Assembly (NCBI RefSeq): GCF_008831285.2
Contig: NC_045145.1
Span: forward strand, 23,312,802-23,372,801
DNA length: 60,000 nucleotides
Source: Nymphaea colorata
Lineage: Eukaryota > Streptophyta > Magnoliopsida > Nymphaeales > Nymphaeaceae
Direction: 5' to 3'
Each line of letters begins with the position of its first letter. Within the stretch, counting starts at the first letter, position 1. This document shows, piece after piece, positions 47,817-59,179 of this stretch. Position numbers and translations under genes: made by a program. Under the pieces are notes generated by a model that was not told the DNA's origin, ran no database searches, and saw only the letters and a program-made list of their open reading frames with translations.

Positions 47817-48905
47817 CATGAATGGAAGAAGACCACTTTGCATTGAGAAAGTTTCTCGGCAGGGTGACCCACTTCTCCCTGATACTGTTTAGTCTTCTCC
47901 TCAAAAGGCCTGCAAGATCAGCTTCATGAAAGACCTATAGTCGTATGGGGTTCCTCTGTTTTGCCCAAAAGAAAGAATATAACTTATGATTTGATACAGT
48001 ATTTGTTGATACAGCAAATCGCAGGATACGATCGAGTCTGAATTGTTTCATCTTTGTTTCAGTGTTGTCTGTGAATAAGCAAAAAAAGAAAACATGATAG
48101 TGTTTAATGTTCAGGAAGTTCACAAAGAAAAGCATCAAGTAATCTTCTTCCAGAATGTGCCGACAAAGGGCTGTTGGGACTCCTAATGTTTTTGCAGATT
48201 GTGATCCTTGTGCGGGTGTCAAAGCGGAGTCCCGATCAAAAGAGAAGCCCAAGACAGTGACAAGCATGGAAATCTAAGCGCAAAAAACGGGCAGGATTTC
48301 TTTCAGAAGGCAGGTATCAAGAAACACCTTTTCTTTTTCCAAAGTACTAAAGAAGCCTAATGAGGTACTGAATTTTATGCGGGGCTCACTTTGAATGACC
48401 AAGAGAACGAAAAAATGTTGCCATTAGATGGCATTGGAGGTAAGTTTAAGGATGTACAATGAGTCGAGCTCAAGCTTGAGTTAAAATTCAGAGTTATAAA
48501 TGAGTCGAGTTCCGAGTTTCGAGAGCTGGACTAGTTTAAACTAGACCCATCTTGTGTCTTCCCTATTTGTTAACCTTCATGTCGGTAATTTTTTATGAAT
48601 TTTAACTCCCTTTGTGATTTTCATGTTCATTTAAAGAAAAAAAAATATGTAAGAAAAAATTTATCGCTGGGTCTCAAACACAGATTAATGGATGGGAAAG
48701 TTCGCATCCTGACTAGTGTTTGCCTTGTCCCACCCATTCATAGCCTCGCGTATGTGGAATTGTGGATGGCCTCCTGCCTGCTAGCACGGCATCAGTGAGA
48801 TCCCTTAAGGGCATAGAGCAGTTCTTTGATCAGTTGGAGGAGCACGCAGGCTTGATGATAAATTGCAGCATGTCATCCTTCCTGGCCTTTAACATGGACC
48901 AGTGG
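47817..48905 (+). mobile_element. Decayed LINE reverse transcriptase, with an internal hAT-like relic
   Basis: On the plus strand near 47845-47880 the reading VSRQGDPLLP matches the conserved (V)RQGDPLSP motif of LINE reverse transcriptases. Near 48750 AYVELWM stands where the catalytic YADD would be, and near 48785-48895 a frame reads SVRSLKGIEQFFDQLEEHAG then LMINCSMSSFLAF, matching the FxxxSGLxINxxKS block that follows. Frameshifts and stops run throughout and the catalytic aspartates are gone. Between them at about 48449-48565 lies a piece rich in GAGTCGAGCTCAAGCTTGAG that resembles the hAT MITE at 6.2 kb. Confidence 0.55.
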
Positions 48906-49072
48906 TGAAGCCAAACGTATTTGGCTGAGGGGCACTCACTATATATTAGAGGGCATTTCAAATGCAAATGTGAAAAAAAAAATAGGTTTAACCAATATGT
49001 AAATAAGTGAATTTTTTATTGGACTGTGTGGGCAAGTGCCCACACATGCCAACAGAGTCGCTACTGGCCCAA
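48899..49072. mobile_element. Small hAT-like MITE candidate
   Basis: The left end (CCAGTGGTGAAGCCAAACG) and the reverse complement of the right end (CCAGTAGCGACTCTGTTGG) form weak terminal inverted repeats, of the CAGTGGCGGAGCC type often seen in plant hAT-like elements. It contains the palindrome TGTGGGCAAGTGCCCACA near its right end. I cannot find a convincing 8-bp target duplication. A related end fragment lies near 20.42 kb. Confidence 0.4.
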
Positions 49073-49199
49073 TGGTATAGAGCCAGCTACCTGAATGTGG
49101 GAAAAAACCTCTGGACTGTTAAAAAGCCACGAACAGGAGCGTAGAGTTGGTGCAGTCTAGGCTGCAGCTGGGAAATAATTTGAAGCCCATATAAAGCGG

Positions 49200-49450
49200 A
49201 TGTTAGGAACAAGGCCCTCCCACTGTCGCTTACGGCACCAAAAGAAGAAATCGAAGATTGAAGAAGAGAAGGAAGAAGGCATAATAAATTTAAGTGGTTC
49301 AGAGACAATGTTCTCCTAGATTCACGGCTGCACGCAGCAAAAACCCACCCCTCTTAAAACACAAAAGTATATGAATGCTCTCACAAAAAATTAGAGGGAA
49401 GCCTATTAAGTATAATCAGGCTCCATACTACAACAGTAGAAAATCTGCAA
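49200..49450. mobile_element. Possible copia LTR relic
   Basis: GAAGAAGAGAAGGAAGAAGG, TTTAAGTGGTTCAGAGACAA and TCTCCTAGATTCACGGCTGC follow the same layout as GAGAGAGTGAGAGAAGGCAT, TTTTAGTGGTTCGGCAAAGG and GCCTACATCCACGAAC in the LTRs of the 36-41 kb element. No internal domain is adjacent, so this would be a solo or truncated LTR of a related family. Confidence 0.35.
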
Positions 49451-52400
49451 TGGGGCATTCAATTTCTGGACCGACAACCAGCAAAACTATATGTTGGTAA
49501 AGTAGTTGAGGACTGAGGAGTTCAGCTTGCTTACAACCAGCTGAATCTAAAGGTGGCAGAAGGGAAGAGAGATGGGATTCCAGTATTCTCCTCTGTACGC
49601 CAAAGCCTAGGATTTAACAATATGCAGCTAATAGTGGGCAGGGATCAGCTGACTCGGTTATCGCCTCTCACTCAGTCAGCTGAGCTTTAAGCAGTCATGG
49701 GCGACCATCAGAAATAAGGGGACAAAGGAGGGTTCCAGGAAACGTCTTTGGAAGCACTACATCCCAGCAAGGGCGCGATAGACATCTTATGTTTTTCACT
49801 GAGGCATGTCATCAGGTGTTTCGAGGGATGGAGTGGAAAGAAGATGAGAGAACCCAATTAGCAACATGGAGAGTAACTGGACTAGCGTGCGAGCGTCGCA
49901 TGACGGAGACAGGTAAGGCAATAATTTTCAGGTAGTTTACAGCAGGACTAAAAATGCATCAGTGATCTTAGCAGCCTAGTGGGATGTGATTGAGCAGTGA
50001 CTTCTTGTTTGTCGTTCGCAGACTATAGCAGAAGGAGATATGGCGAAGATATCCCTACTTGACAGCTGGATGAGCCAAGGCACAGTGAGCAAAACTTCAG
50101 ATTAGCTCTCGTCTCTGACAATGATGGGTGCAAAAGGAGACTCAGATGTCTCCCTGTTAGATGCATCCTGTATATTTTTTGTTCCCTTGTACATGTCATT
50201 TTGTCGGAAGAAGAGGGAGAGCTGACCTCATCAGCCTTCAATTGGCAACTTTCCAAACTGGAAAAGGAAATCAGAATGCTCCCAGAACAAAAGAGTTGGT
50301 GTCTGATTCATCTGTCGAGGGGAAAGTACCATAACACACACTTTTACAAGGAACAGGATTGCAGCAGACCACATGCTTTGATCCAAGGAAAAGTGTATAC
50401 AGCAGATACGGGCATACGGCCTGATGTTGGTGCAGAACTAGAAGAAGGTCCGCCGGTGGAAAGTGGTCATCTGCAGCTTAGCCATTAAATAAACATACAC
50501 AATCTAAGGAGAACGTGAATTCTGATTCCTCTGTTTTAACTCTGATTTCAGGGAAATTCGAAGCAAATCTTCGTAACTCCTATTCCAATACAAACATGGG
50601 TTTTTAATCACTTAAAAGATGCATAAGAAAAATATGACAACATCTAATGCATTTCAAACAATATCAATGAGCAACCAGCTAGTGGACATGTTCCTCAGTT
50701 CCTCTCTAATTGCACTTGTTTACAGTCAAAACGAAAGTCCTGATCCTAAACTGTTGAAGGGTTATAGTGAAGCCCTTTAGATGGTATTCCTTCACCATAA
50801 GGTACATAGTTTGCCGTCGCTTACGCAAGAGATGACACCCACGGAAGTCAACCTGCAACTGTCAAAATATGGGTTGCCACTATACCAACCCTTTCAGATG
50901 GATCCTCCTTACAATGAATCCCATACTTTCACAAGCAATACAACCATTTGTGAACATTAGTAACTTTCACCAAATCGTGGGGACATTTTTTTTGAGTTGC
51001 TTATACTCGAGTGTTTTTAGATCAGCTGGACAAAATTTGCTCCCTTTGGGTAATCACATGGAGAGTTAGATGAGTTGTTGCATATTATTGTAATAAAAAT
51101 TTCACAAGCATAAAATATTCACGAAGAACAAAATAATTATACATGCACAACTGAATCAGGAAACCTGAAAAACACAAGCACTTCAATTAAAGCAATCATA
51201 GTCAATCACAGTATAATCATTTACTGGACAGGGTGCAGTAAAATGCCTTTGACACAGTTTGTTTTGAAAATAAATTTAAACAGGTGCAAGAAGTCTTTTT
51301 ATGTATATAAAAGAAAATCATGGAAAGAAGTAATCCCCTCCAACTTATTCGTGGCTCTACCCATGTCCCCAAATATCAATGAGAAAGTTTAAAATCTTAA
51401 CGAAGATTTCAAAGAAAAAGGAGGAATTTGGCAGGAAAAATGAGGAACATCCCTAGTGCTCTACGAAGTGATTTCAGTTTGCATAACCACTTATACAGAA
51501 AAAAGGAATTTTCTTGTAAGATATAACATGTACTGCCAATAATATCATTCAATTTTATATCTTCAACAAAAAGAAAAATAATCATCGTAATATTGGACAT
51601 AAATTCTTATCAAACAGTCAACACATAGTCACCAACAGAAACACGGTCAGCAACAGAAGAAGGGGAGTTGAGGAGGTTGGGGGGGAGGAGGGGTGGATGT
51701 TACAGAGTCTTAATCCGCAAGAGGCGAAACAAGAACACCAAACAGTACAAATTCAAATATCAACCAGAGTTGGAAAGGGAAAACAGAGTGCCCCAAAATG
51801 ACCTCTGAAACAGTAGTCCTTATGAGTGATAGGTAGCACAAAATGGCAGAATAATTAAGCTGGCCATGTTGAAGGAAAAACACATTACGCACTTTCAAGA
51901 AGTCCACTGGAAGGGAAAGCACAGAGAGAGAGTATTACTTGGTCTAGTGAAATCTGAAACCCCATATTCTATGTTCTTCATTGGAGCATCTTCGCCTCCA
52001 GTAGTGAAGAGAAAATTATAGTCCAAAATATTATTGTTAATACGTGAAGACTTGTCCACTTACATCAGAAAAAAGTAGATTTTTTAATTTGAATACTAAA
52101 ATAACCTTCAAGTTAGGACAAGCATTTTAGAGACATCAGAATTAACTTCTTAATTACAGAAAACTCAGGATGAGCACAAACCAGATTACCAAAGAGCGGC
52201 TCCAATGACGACTCTCTCTCTCTCTCTCTTTTGGAGATGGTTCTGCTGCAGCTTGTCGATCTATCTTAATCCCTCTCTGCATTCCCTCTCGAAAGTCCTT
52301 GCCAATTGTGGGCATCAACTGTAGCCAAAGGATTGCTTGTTGTAGTGAATGTTTCATGATCTGATAGCATCCGAATTTTATACAAGCTCACTGAATAAAC

Positions 52401-52790
52401 ATGTTTGTGCTTCTGATTCATAATTATGATGTCCTACTATCAAAGTCTGTTCAGCAGTGCCATTTTCTTATCCATCATGTAAATGTAAATAGCGAAAACT
52501 GCTGATCCAATGGAGACCACAGAACTCTGCATATTCTTCTCAGTTTAAACAACTTCAATTTGTTTGTATGTTGGCAATGACTAGAAGGTTCAGAAATTTT
52601 GGAAAATGGAATGGAGAATGCCTATGCAAAAGGAACGTGGTGATTGCTCTTAATCACAAGAATGAATCAGATGACATGGTTTTTTCTTAATGTAACCATT
52701 CAAATTGTATCAGAACATACATAATTAAGAAAACAAAGAGCAAAAGAAATATATGGGACACTTTCAAAAATGAGCTTAATCCCATAATAG
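49451..52790. other. Non-coding stretch, no gene recognised
   Basis: The plus-strand frame at about 50180-50488 is open and compositionally balanced, but starts without an ATG and matches no family I know. A G-rich run (GGTTGGGGGGGAGGAGGGG, about 51675-51693) could form a quadruplex. A (CT)n run lies at 52206-52229. The part from about 52790 to 53149 is downstream of the 6PGDH polyadenylation signal. Confidence 0.4.
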
Positions 52791-53148
52791 GACTTACTCA
52801 TAAAAGCGCTGAACATGGAATCCTCTGCACAAGGGCACTAAACGTTTCAAAAGACCAAGCAGGGAAAGAACATTTTTGGAGGTTCACCAGCATTAGTTGT
52901 AAACTCAGTATCAAATAGATGCAATCTGGACTCTTAACGTGTGGTGTTACACAGGTAATTAAATTTGCAGCGTCATGTGTTTCCCTGTGCCAGCAGGCTA
53001 GTCGTGGAGCATACTGCCAGAATCTAACTAGCGGCATGCAATGGATGAATAGATCAAATAAAGCAAAATCAATTTGGTCTGAAAAGTTGAGCAACATGGA
53101 ATATGCATAACAGATTGCGAAATAAAGTAACTCCAAATACCTGCAAGA

Positions 53149-53154
53149 TTTATT
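53149..53154 (-). terminator. Probable polyadenylation signal of the 6PGDH gene
   Basis: AATAAA on the minus strand, about 227 bases past the stop codon, in an AT-rich context. The spacing fits a normal plant 3' UTR. Plant signals are loose, so this is a candidate only. Confidence 0.45.
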
Positions 53155-53380
53155 GGAAAATATGCTCATTAAGTTACATGGAAATAGAAAAATAGTTTGC
53201 CTCACGCACATACAGCTACAAAGCACCAATACAGAAGAAGACCTTGTAAAATAGGACATAGCATGATGCTCTAACCTAGACAACCGAATGAAATTTCCAA
53301 TCTCAATCCAAATGAAAAGATTGGTATCCTTCCCTGCTATTATTGAAATGCCTAACCACACAAGCGGCACCGTCGGATAA

Positions 53381-54841
53381 TCATATCTTTAGCTTTGCCA
53401 ATTTGAACCACTCCGTGTGAAATGAACCTTCAACATCGATCCTCTCATATGTATGAGCACCAAAATAGTCTCGCTGGGCCTGAACAAGATTTGCAGGTAG
53501 GCTTTCCCTCCTGTAAGAATCAAAATAAGCCAAACTTGCACACATGCCCGGGGTGCTGATACCTGAGTTGATTGCAAGAGAGACAACACGGCGCCAAGCA
53601 GACTGCCGGTCTACAATTTCCTTTGCAAACTCGGGATCGATAAGAAGACTTGCAAGGTCTGGGTTCCTGTCATATGCCTTCTTGATGCGGTCCAAAAATA
53701 TGGCACGAATAATGCAACCACCCTTCCAAATTCTAGCAAGCTCGCCTAATTTAAGATCCCAACCCTTCTCAATGCTCTTTGCACGAATCAGATTCATTCC
53801 TTGGGCATAACTGCAAATCTTTGAAGCATAAAGAGCCTGTCTCACATCATCGATCAGCTGTTTCTTGTCCACAACCTGATCGCACAAAACATCAGCAAGA
53901 CCACCATCCCTGAAAATCTTTGCCGCATTTACCCTTTCATCCTTCAACCCACTCAAAAACCTGGAATCTAAAGAAGAAGCAATGGTGGGTGCTGCAACAG
54001 ACAATTCAGCAGCCTGCTGAACTGTCCATTTTCCAGTGCCCTTCATTCCAGTCTTATCTAACACCTTATCTACCAAATGACCTTGCCCCTTGTCATCCTT
54101 GATGCTGAAAATATCAGCAGTGATCTCAATCAAGAAACTTAGAAGCTCCCCTTTGTTCCACTCGGCAAAAACCTGGTGCAATTCTTCATTAGAGAGCTTG
54201 CCAACTGTTTTTAGAACATCATATGCCTCGGCAATCAGCTGCATGTCACCATACTCAATGCCATTGTGGACCATCTTAACGAAGTTGCCGGATCCACCTT
54301 TGCCAATATAGGTCACGCACGGTCCACTGTCAGGGACCTGAGCGGCAACCTTTAGGAGGATATCCTCAATGTTCTTGTAAGCCTCAAAGGAACCTCCAGG
54401 CATGAGAGACGGGCCGTGGCGTGCGCCCTCTTCTCCCCCTGAGACACCCATACCAAGATACAGGAGGCCCAAGTCATTCATGGCTTTCTCCCTTCTCTCA
54501 GTGTTCTCATACCATTCATTGCCACCATCAATAATGCAGTCGCCTTTCTCCAGGTGAACAGAAAGGGTTTTGATGGTCTGATCTACCGGAGCGCCGGCCT
54601 TAACAAGCATGATGATGACTCTGGGTTTCTGGATGGAGAGAACAAAGGATTTGGGGTCATGGAAGCCTCTCAGGGGAAGGTTTCCTTCCTTTTTGGCCCT
54701 CTCAACGGTCTCGTCGACCTTGGAGGTAGTTCTGTTGTATACAGAGATGGGAAATCCTTTCTCGGCGATGTTGAGGGCAAGGTTCTGGCCCATAACAGCG
54801 AGGCCTGCAAGGCCAATTCTTGAAAGGGTCTCAGAAGCCAT
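53381..54841 (-). CDS. PGD: 6-phosphogluconate dehydrogenase, decarboxylating (cytosolic type)
   Basis: This 486-residue enzyme oxidises 6-phosphogluconate to ribulose 5-phosphate and CO2, making NADPH in the oxidative pentose phosphate pathway. The start is the ATG at 54841; an in-frame TTG two codons earlier is not needed. The NADP-binding site GLAGLAVMGQN is at residues 10-20, GGNEWYENTERR at 107-118, the catalytic Lys (K189) and Glu (E196) lie in GSGNFVKMVHNGIEYG (183-198), and the family signature DKTGMKGTGKW is at 262-272. QRDYFGAHTYER (457-467) lies in the C-terminal substrate-binding region. Length is full for the family. There is no transit peptide, so a cytosolic place is expected. 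The sequence resembles the Arabidopsis PGD2 type more than PGD1/PGD3, judged from memory. The C-terminus is AKLKI, where PGD2 ends in SKI. The coding region has no intron, as is common in plants. Confidence 0.97.
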   Translation of the reverse strand: MASETLSRIGLAGLAVMGQNLALNIAEKGFPISVYNRTTSKVDETVERAKKEGNLPLRGFHDPKSFVLSIQKPRVIIMLVKAGAPVDQTIKTLSVHLEKGDCIIDGGNEWYENTERREKAMNDLGLLYLGMGVSGGEEGARHGPSLMPGGSFEAYKNIEDILLKVAAQVPDSGPCVTYIGKGGSGNFVKMVHNGIEYGDMQLIAEAYDVLKTVGKLSNEELHQVFAEWNKGELLSFLIEITADIFSIKDDKGQGHLVDKVLDKTGMKGTGKWTVQQAAELSVAAPTIASSLDSRFLSGLKDERVNAAKIFRDGGLADVLCDQVVDKKQLIDDVRQALYASKICSYAQGMNLIRAKSIEKGWDLKLGELARIWKGGCIIRAIFLDRIKKAYDRNPDLASLLIDPEFAKEIVDRQSAWRRVVSLAINSGISTPGMCASLAYFDSYRRESLPANLVQAQRDYFGAHTYERIDVEGSFHTEWFKLAKLKI

Positions 54842-55510
54842 TTCCAAAAACCCTCTTCTGATCTTCCTCTCTTCTTCAAAGTATGACAGCTAAAAATTCC
54901 TGTTTTAAAGGACGGGAAGAGAAAGTACAACAAATTAGTCAACAGTGGCGATATGACAAATTGAGATCTTGAATCAATAACAAAGAGAAAAATTCAGCAA
55001 ACAAAAAACCAAGTCCCCGGCCTAGAAACAAGCATGCCCAAATCGGATCTTGAGAAAAAACATCAGGAACAAAGATCTCACAAGGACCGTTGCTCAAATG
55101 AAGAGACGAATATCTTTAGTTAAAAAAAATATATACACAAAACCCAGAACCTGTGATTTAAAATAATTTTCAGCACAGCCCAAAGAATTTGTTCTGCTTC
55201 AATATACAACTGGAGACCTCAAAATAAGTAAGAACCGAGAAAATCAAATCTGTGATATCGTGGCCGAAGAGCAGAACCATGTTATGGAACTAAACCATCA
55301 TGACAAACCAACATCAAAGATCTCATTTTCTAAAAAATGGAAAACCGATTCAATACTACCACACAGAAGAGATGAGTCAACAGAATCAGATGGAAGCGTG
55401 CAGGATCATAAAAGAAGGTACCAACGAACCTGTGTCTCCGCTGATGATCAGCAAAAAGAGAAGCCAAAGGAGAACAGCGAGATCCAAGGGGAAAGCTTTT
55501 CCCTTGATAA
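54842..55510 (-). other. 5' UTR of the 6PGDH gene with a probable intron (55429-54900)
   Basis: A donor GACACAG|GTTCGT at 55430/55429 and an acceptor TCCTTTAAAACAG|GAA at 54900/54899, preceded by a pyrimidine-rich tract (CTTTCTCTTCCCGTCC), would define an intron of about 530 bases in the leader. The first exon would run from about 55510 to 55430. Introns in the leader with intron-free coding regions are known for plant 6PGDH genes. Transcript data would be needed to confirm the borders. Confidence 0.5.
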
Positions 55511-55537
55511 TGGAGATTGGGTAGGTGAATGATGAAG

Positions 55538-55548
55538 ATATAAATAGG
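55538..55548 (-). promoter_or_regulatory. Probable TATA box of the 6PGDH gene
   Basis: CTATTTATATC on the minus strand lies about 30 bases before the inferred transcription start and about 110 before the inferred leader donor site. The plus-strand reading is TATAAATA, so orientation depends on the gene next to it. Confidence 0.5.
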
Positions 55549-55559
55549 CCAACGGCTCA

Positions 55560-56580
55560 GTGCGGTGGCCATGTGCGTCCCCATTGACCACCTAACCCTT
55601 TGGGGTCAATTTTGGCTAACCATTGCATGATTTTTTGGAGAAAAAAGGAGCAGGACCAGAGCCGTGTGAAGGTCGTTGGTCAATCGCAACCGCGGTGGTG
55701 GGCGCCATGGCGTCTCTAGAATTTGTTGAAGAGACTTTGAAACTTTTCTTTGTACATCTTCTTTGTTCTTCTTAAAAGAATTAATTTAACTCTATCGATG
55801 TGATCTTCATGTGTGAAAACATGTGAATCAATGGAAACCACATTTTGGAGATGAAATTTAATCTTGATAGGGCGGAAAAGTCGACTCCAAATTTTCAGAT
55901 CTCATTTATACACAAACATAATGTCGACATCACTAGTCAATTATTAGGATTTTAGTCATGAAAGTAGCATCCAGGAAACTAGCTTGGTGAGAAAGTTGAT
56001 CGCTGCAACAAGGGACAATTTATAGAACATTTCCCATCTCTTGCTTAGTTTTTTTTTTTTTTCTTTTTAATCGGACAAATCCTCTTAAGACCACACTGAT
56101 TATCAGACCTTGCTTTAGGAGGTAGGCTTCAGTTTGAACTCGTAACAAGCTGAATTACAGAAATATGGTTTTTTTTCTGTTTTTTCTATGTGTGATAATT
56201 TTTTTTTTAATAAAACTAAAGGGTTCAGATCTTGTTTGGGTGGTAGACATTGGAAGGAAACTTTCTGTATTGCAAGTTGTCCCAATCAAATCGATTGGGC
56301 AGTTGTTCATGTCGCCATCGTCTCGTGAAGAACTTCTGACATCTTAGTCGACTTGTTATTTTTTAAATTCAGATATTAACACTTGCTTTTTTGTTTTTAT
56401 CGACACAATCTGCCACTATTTTTCTTTAATATCTAAATGTGTTTAATTTATCATGATATTTTCAGTTGCCAAGAAAAATGTAAACACTTCATTCACGGAA
56501 ATTGTTTGACTCACCCAAGTAGCGCCAGCCCACAAAAAATCGACTACCTTCTTAATTATTATTTAATTACATATAAGACA
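55560..56580. other. Upstream region of 6PGDH, otherwise nothing recognised
   Basis: The first few hundred bases are probably promoter. CCATTGACCACCTAACCC and GGTCAATTTTGGCTAACC lie near 55580-55620, and the W-box core TTGAC/GTCAA recurs there, but this is common by chance. T-rich runs occur at 56048-56067 and 56190-56210. No gene seen. Confidence 0.35.
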
Positions 56581-56589
56581 TAATTTGAA

Positions 56590-57410
56590 ATTTAAATTAT
56601 TGGTGCCCCATTTTTGGGGTCGCTTGGCATCGAATCCAACGGGCTCGAGCAAGGCCTGATAGGACCTCACTGTCGAGGCGCTATCGCTACCCAAGATCAC
56701 GCTCAGCAGGGCAGATTGGTCTCAACTTTGTGATCTGCCACAGCTTCTCCTTTTATCGCAGAATCAGAAGAGGCAGATGTTCCTTCGACCGATTAGGAAG
56801 AAGAAGAAAAGAGTATTGAGGACGGGAGGAGGATTGACGTCGTCGGATCGAAGAAAGACACCAGCCGTCACTGGTCAAGGGTGAGAAGAAATTAATCCAG
56901 CCGCCGCCGAGAAGACGAGTAAACTTGATTGAAAAGAAAATGAGATGAGAGAGAGAGTGACGCCCAAAGTGAAAATCAATTCATTTTTCATTCAAATGTA
57001 ATCCCAAAAAGCTTTAATTACAAAGCTTATATACATGAAAGCATCTCGGTTCACATACCGAGACGGTACAAAGAACTTAAAGTAAAACGATTCTAACACT
57101 ACTTTAAAATGATTCTAACACGTCTCAAATCGAAACGGTAAAAAAGAGTAAATAAACATAAGCAAAAGGGCGCTTGGATTAGATCTGGTTGCGCCCGCTC
57201 TCTCTATGAATCCGGACCCTATGGGTCGCTTCTTGGGCTTACACCCATTCTCGGCCGTACGTCATGCTGCTCACGACTCTCTCTGCCAAGGCTAACCTCA
57301 CAAGACAACAAGGACATAAGCCTATTAGGTGGGTGGTCGGCTCCGCTCTAATGCTCTTGGCTATGCCTTCGACAGTTCTCGACGGTGTCAAAATTAGGCA
57401 CATATCACTG
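56590..57410. mobile_element. GC-richer block, possible LTR-retrotransposon fragment
   Basis: The block differs from its AT-rich surroundings. On the minus strand it reads from TGACAGTGATATGTGCCTAA through a CT-rich leader-like part (CACTCTCTCTCTCATCTCAT) to GGATTCGATGCCAAGCGACC and GGGGCACCA. The layout is like an LTR followed by an untranslated leader, but I find no second LTR, no gag and no clear primer-binding site, so the call is weak. Confidence 0.3.
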
Positions 57411-57414
57411 TCAC

Positions 57415-57600
57415 AACAAAAAATGAAAAAACCTTAGTTTCGGCCGACCTGGTTAAATTAAAAAATATATTTTTAAATATAAAATAATACATAAATATAA
57501 TTAATCATATTAAAATATATATTATTGTAAAAATAAAAAATATTTAAAAAACATACCGAATCGAATCAAACCTGTCCAGCTAACCTGGACCGTCTTAATA
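57415..57600. mobile_element. AT-rich MITE-like block with GC-richer ends
   Basis: A long stretch of A and T (AAATTAAAAAATATATTTTT onward) is framed by CGGCCGACCTGGTTAA at the left and CAGCTAACCTGGACCG at the right. The interior resembles that of the element at 59.18-59.45 kb. No target duplication could be fixed. Confidence 0.3.
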
Positions 57601-59170
57601 AGTTATGGGGCCAGCTTTCTACACTTTCTTCAAGGTTAAACGTGGGCGGGATGGTACTGATGCCAGCCTTAGCCGCCACCGGTTCATCTTTTACATGGCT
57701 CTAAACCTATACGCAATTTCCATTTTTTATTATAATATATTAAGATTTTCAATTTTTTAAGCATTGACTTTGATTTTAGTTGTTTTTAAATTTAGCTTTC
57801 TTTCAACTTGACGGAGAAAAACAAAAATTGGGTCGCCGGCCTTTCTAAAAACACCATAATACCAAATTGGTCTAAGTTTTCTCCTTTTTTCTAATTTTTA
57901 AGAAAATGAAAAATTACAAGAGCCTTGCTTGTTTAATTTTTGTATGTGCTACTCTGTTAACTATAAATGGTGAGATTGCAATGCTTTTAGTTGATAAGTA
58001 TATTGTATCCTACTTGAGTTCTAACGCTAGGCACCTTTGAGGCAGCCGCTTTTAGATTTTTTATGGATTGTTAACCTCTCACTCATTCAAAAAGAAAAAC
58101 AAAAGCACTAGATTTTAGAAGTATTGTATGAAAAGTAAAGCAACTACATCAAAACTGCGCCTGCTAAATGGAGGAATTAAAGGTCCGAATCCAGACGAGG
58201 CTCCCCCGGTGCAAGCTCAGATATCCGGTCGTTAACTATCCATTGTTTGACTGTACTTAAAATGGATGATCAGATTCCCTCGAATTATATATGTGTCCAC
58301 TAGCAAATCCCGTGGCTAATCCAATCCATAAGAAACAAGCAAGACAAAAGAAAATTTTTCAAAAACTTTACAGCTGGTGAATGAAATCCATTTTATATCG
58401 ATTTAGTCTTGGGGACTGGATATAACTCATCCTCCAAACATCGTTTTAGGCTCATTAGGAAGATTTATTTACGAAAGTGAAGCTTACATTTAAAAATAAT
58501 AAATAAAAAGCTAGCAAGGGTCCTGTTCCAGAATTATTGACAAATGATGGACTCAAAATAAAAATTACTTATTATTATTATTATCATGCTGGAGTAATGT
58601 TCAAAGCATCGTCATGTTTTACGTGATGGTGACCCGCAACTTGTCCCTTGTTTTCTTTGGGAATAGAAGAAAATGAAATTGAAGAAGAAATATTAAAAGA
58701 AGAGTCAAAATTTTCGTTACGAAAGCTGTGGGGTCCACTTATAAATAGTAGGACGGGTGGGGGCAGCACAGTAACGACGTGGCTCCGTCCGCTTTCAAAC
58801 ATGTTTTACGATTAATTAAATTCAAATTCAGTTGTCAACTTCATTTCTGTAATCACTATTCCCTTTTATTGTGAACCTTAATTGATGGGTACCACATTTC
58901 TCTCTCAGGTCCAAAAGCAGTCCTCGGCAAAGGGTAGAGGTTTCTTCTTATGCAAATAGTTAAAATTGAAAAATATGCATGAAAATTCAATATCTTTTGT
59001 ATGGAAATAAAAAGTTTCCAATAATACATGAATCCAGAGAAGGGAGAGAGATCGGATGAGCTTTATATTACAGTTGTTGTTTGCTTCAAAATCATTCAAT
59101 CAAATGATCAGATAATTAAAACAATTTGAAAGGCAACTTAATTTGTTTTTGTATACTTGGAAAAACAGAT
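57601..59170. other. Non-coding stretch with a possible minus-strand promoter
   Basis: On the minus strand near 58745 CTATTTATAAGTGGACCCCA looks like a TATA box, and a 72-codon ORF (58802-58584) overlaps it, which argues that the ORF itself is not coding. No convincing gene follows downstream. Confidence 0.3.
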
Positions 59171-59179
59171 GCTATTTTT

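Noticed and set aside
50201-50488. 95-codon plus-strand frame as a gene
   Set aside because: It begins at a non-ATG codon, has no recognisable family and no promoter evidence.
58584-58802. 72-codon minus-strand frame as a gene
   Set aside because: A TATA-like sequence lies inside it and no family is recognised; at best the region is a promoter.
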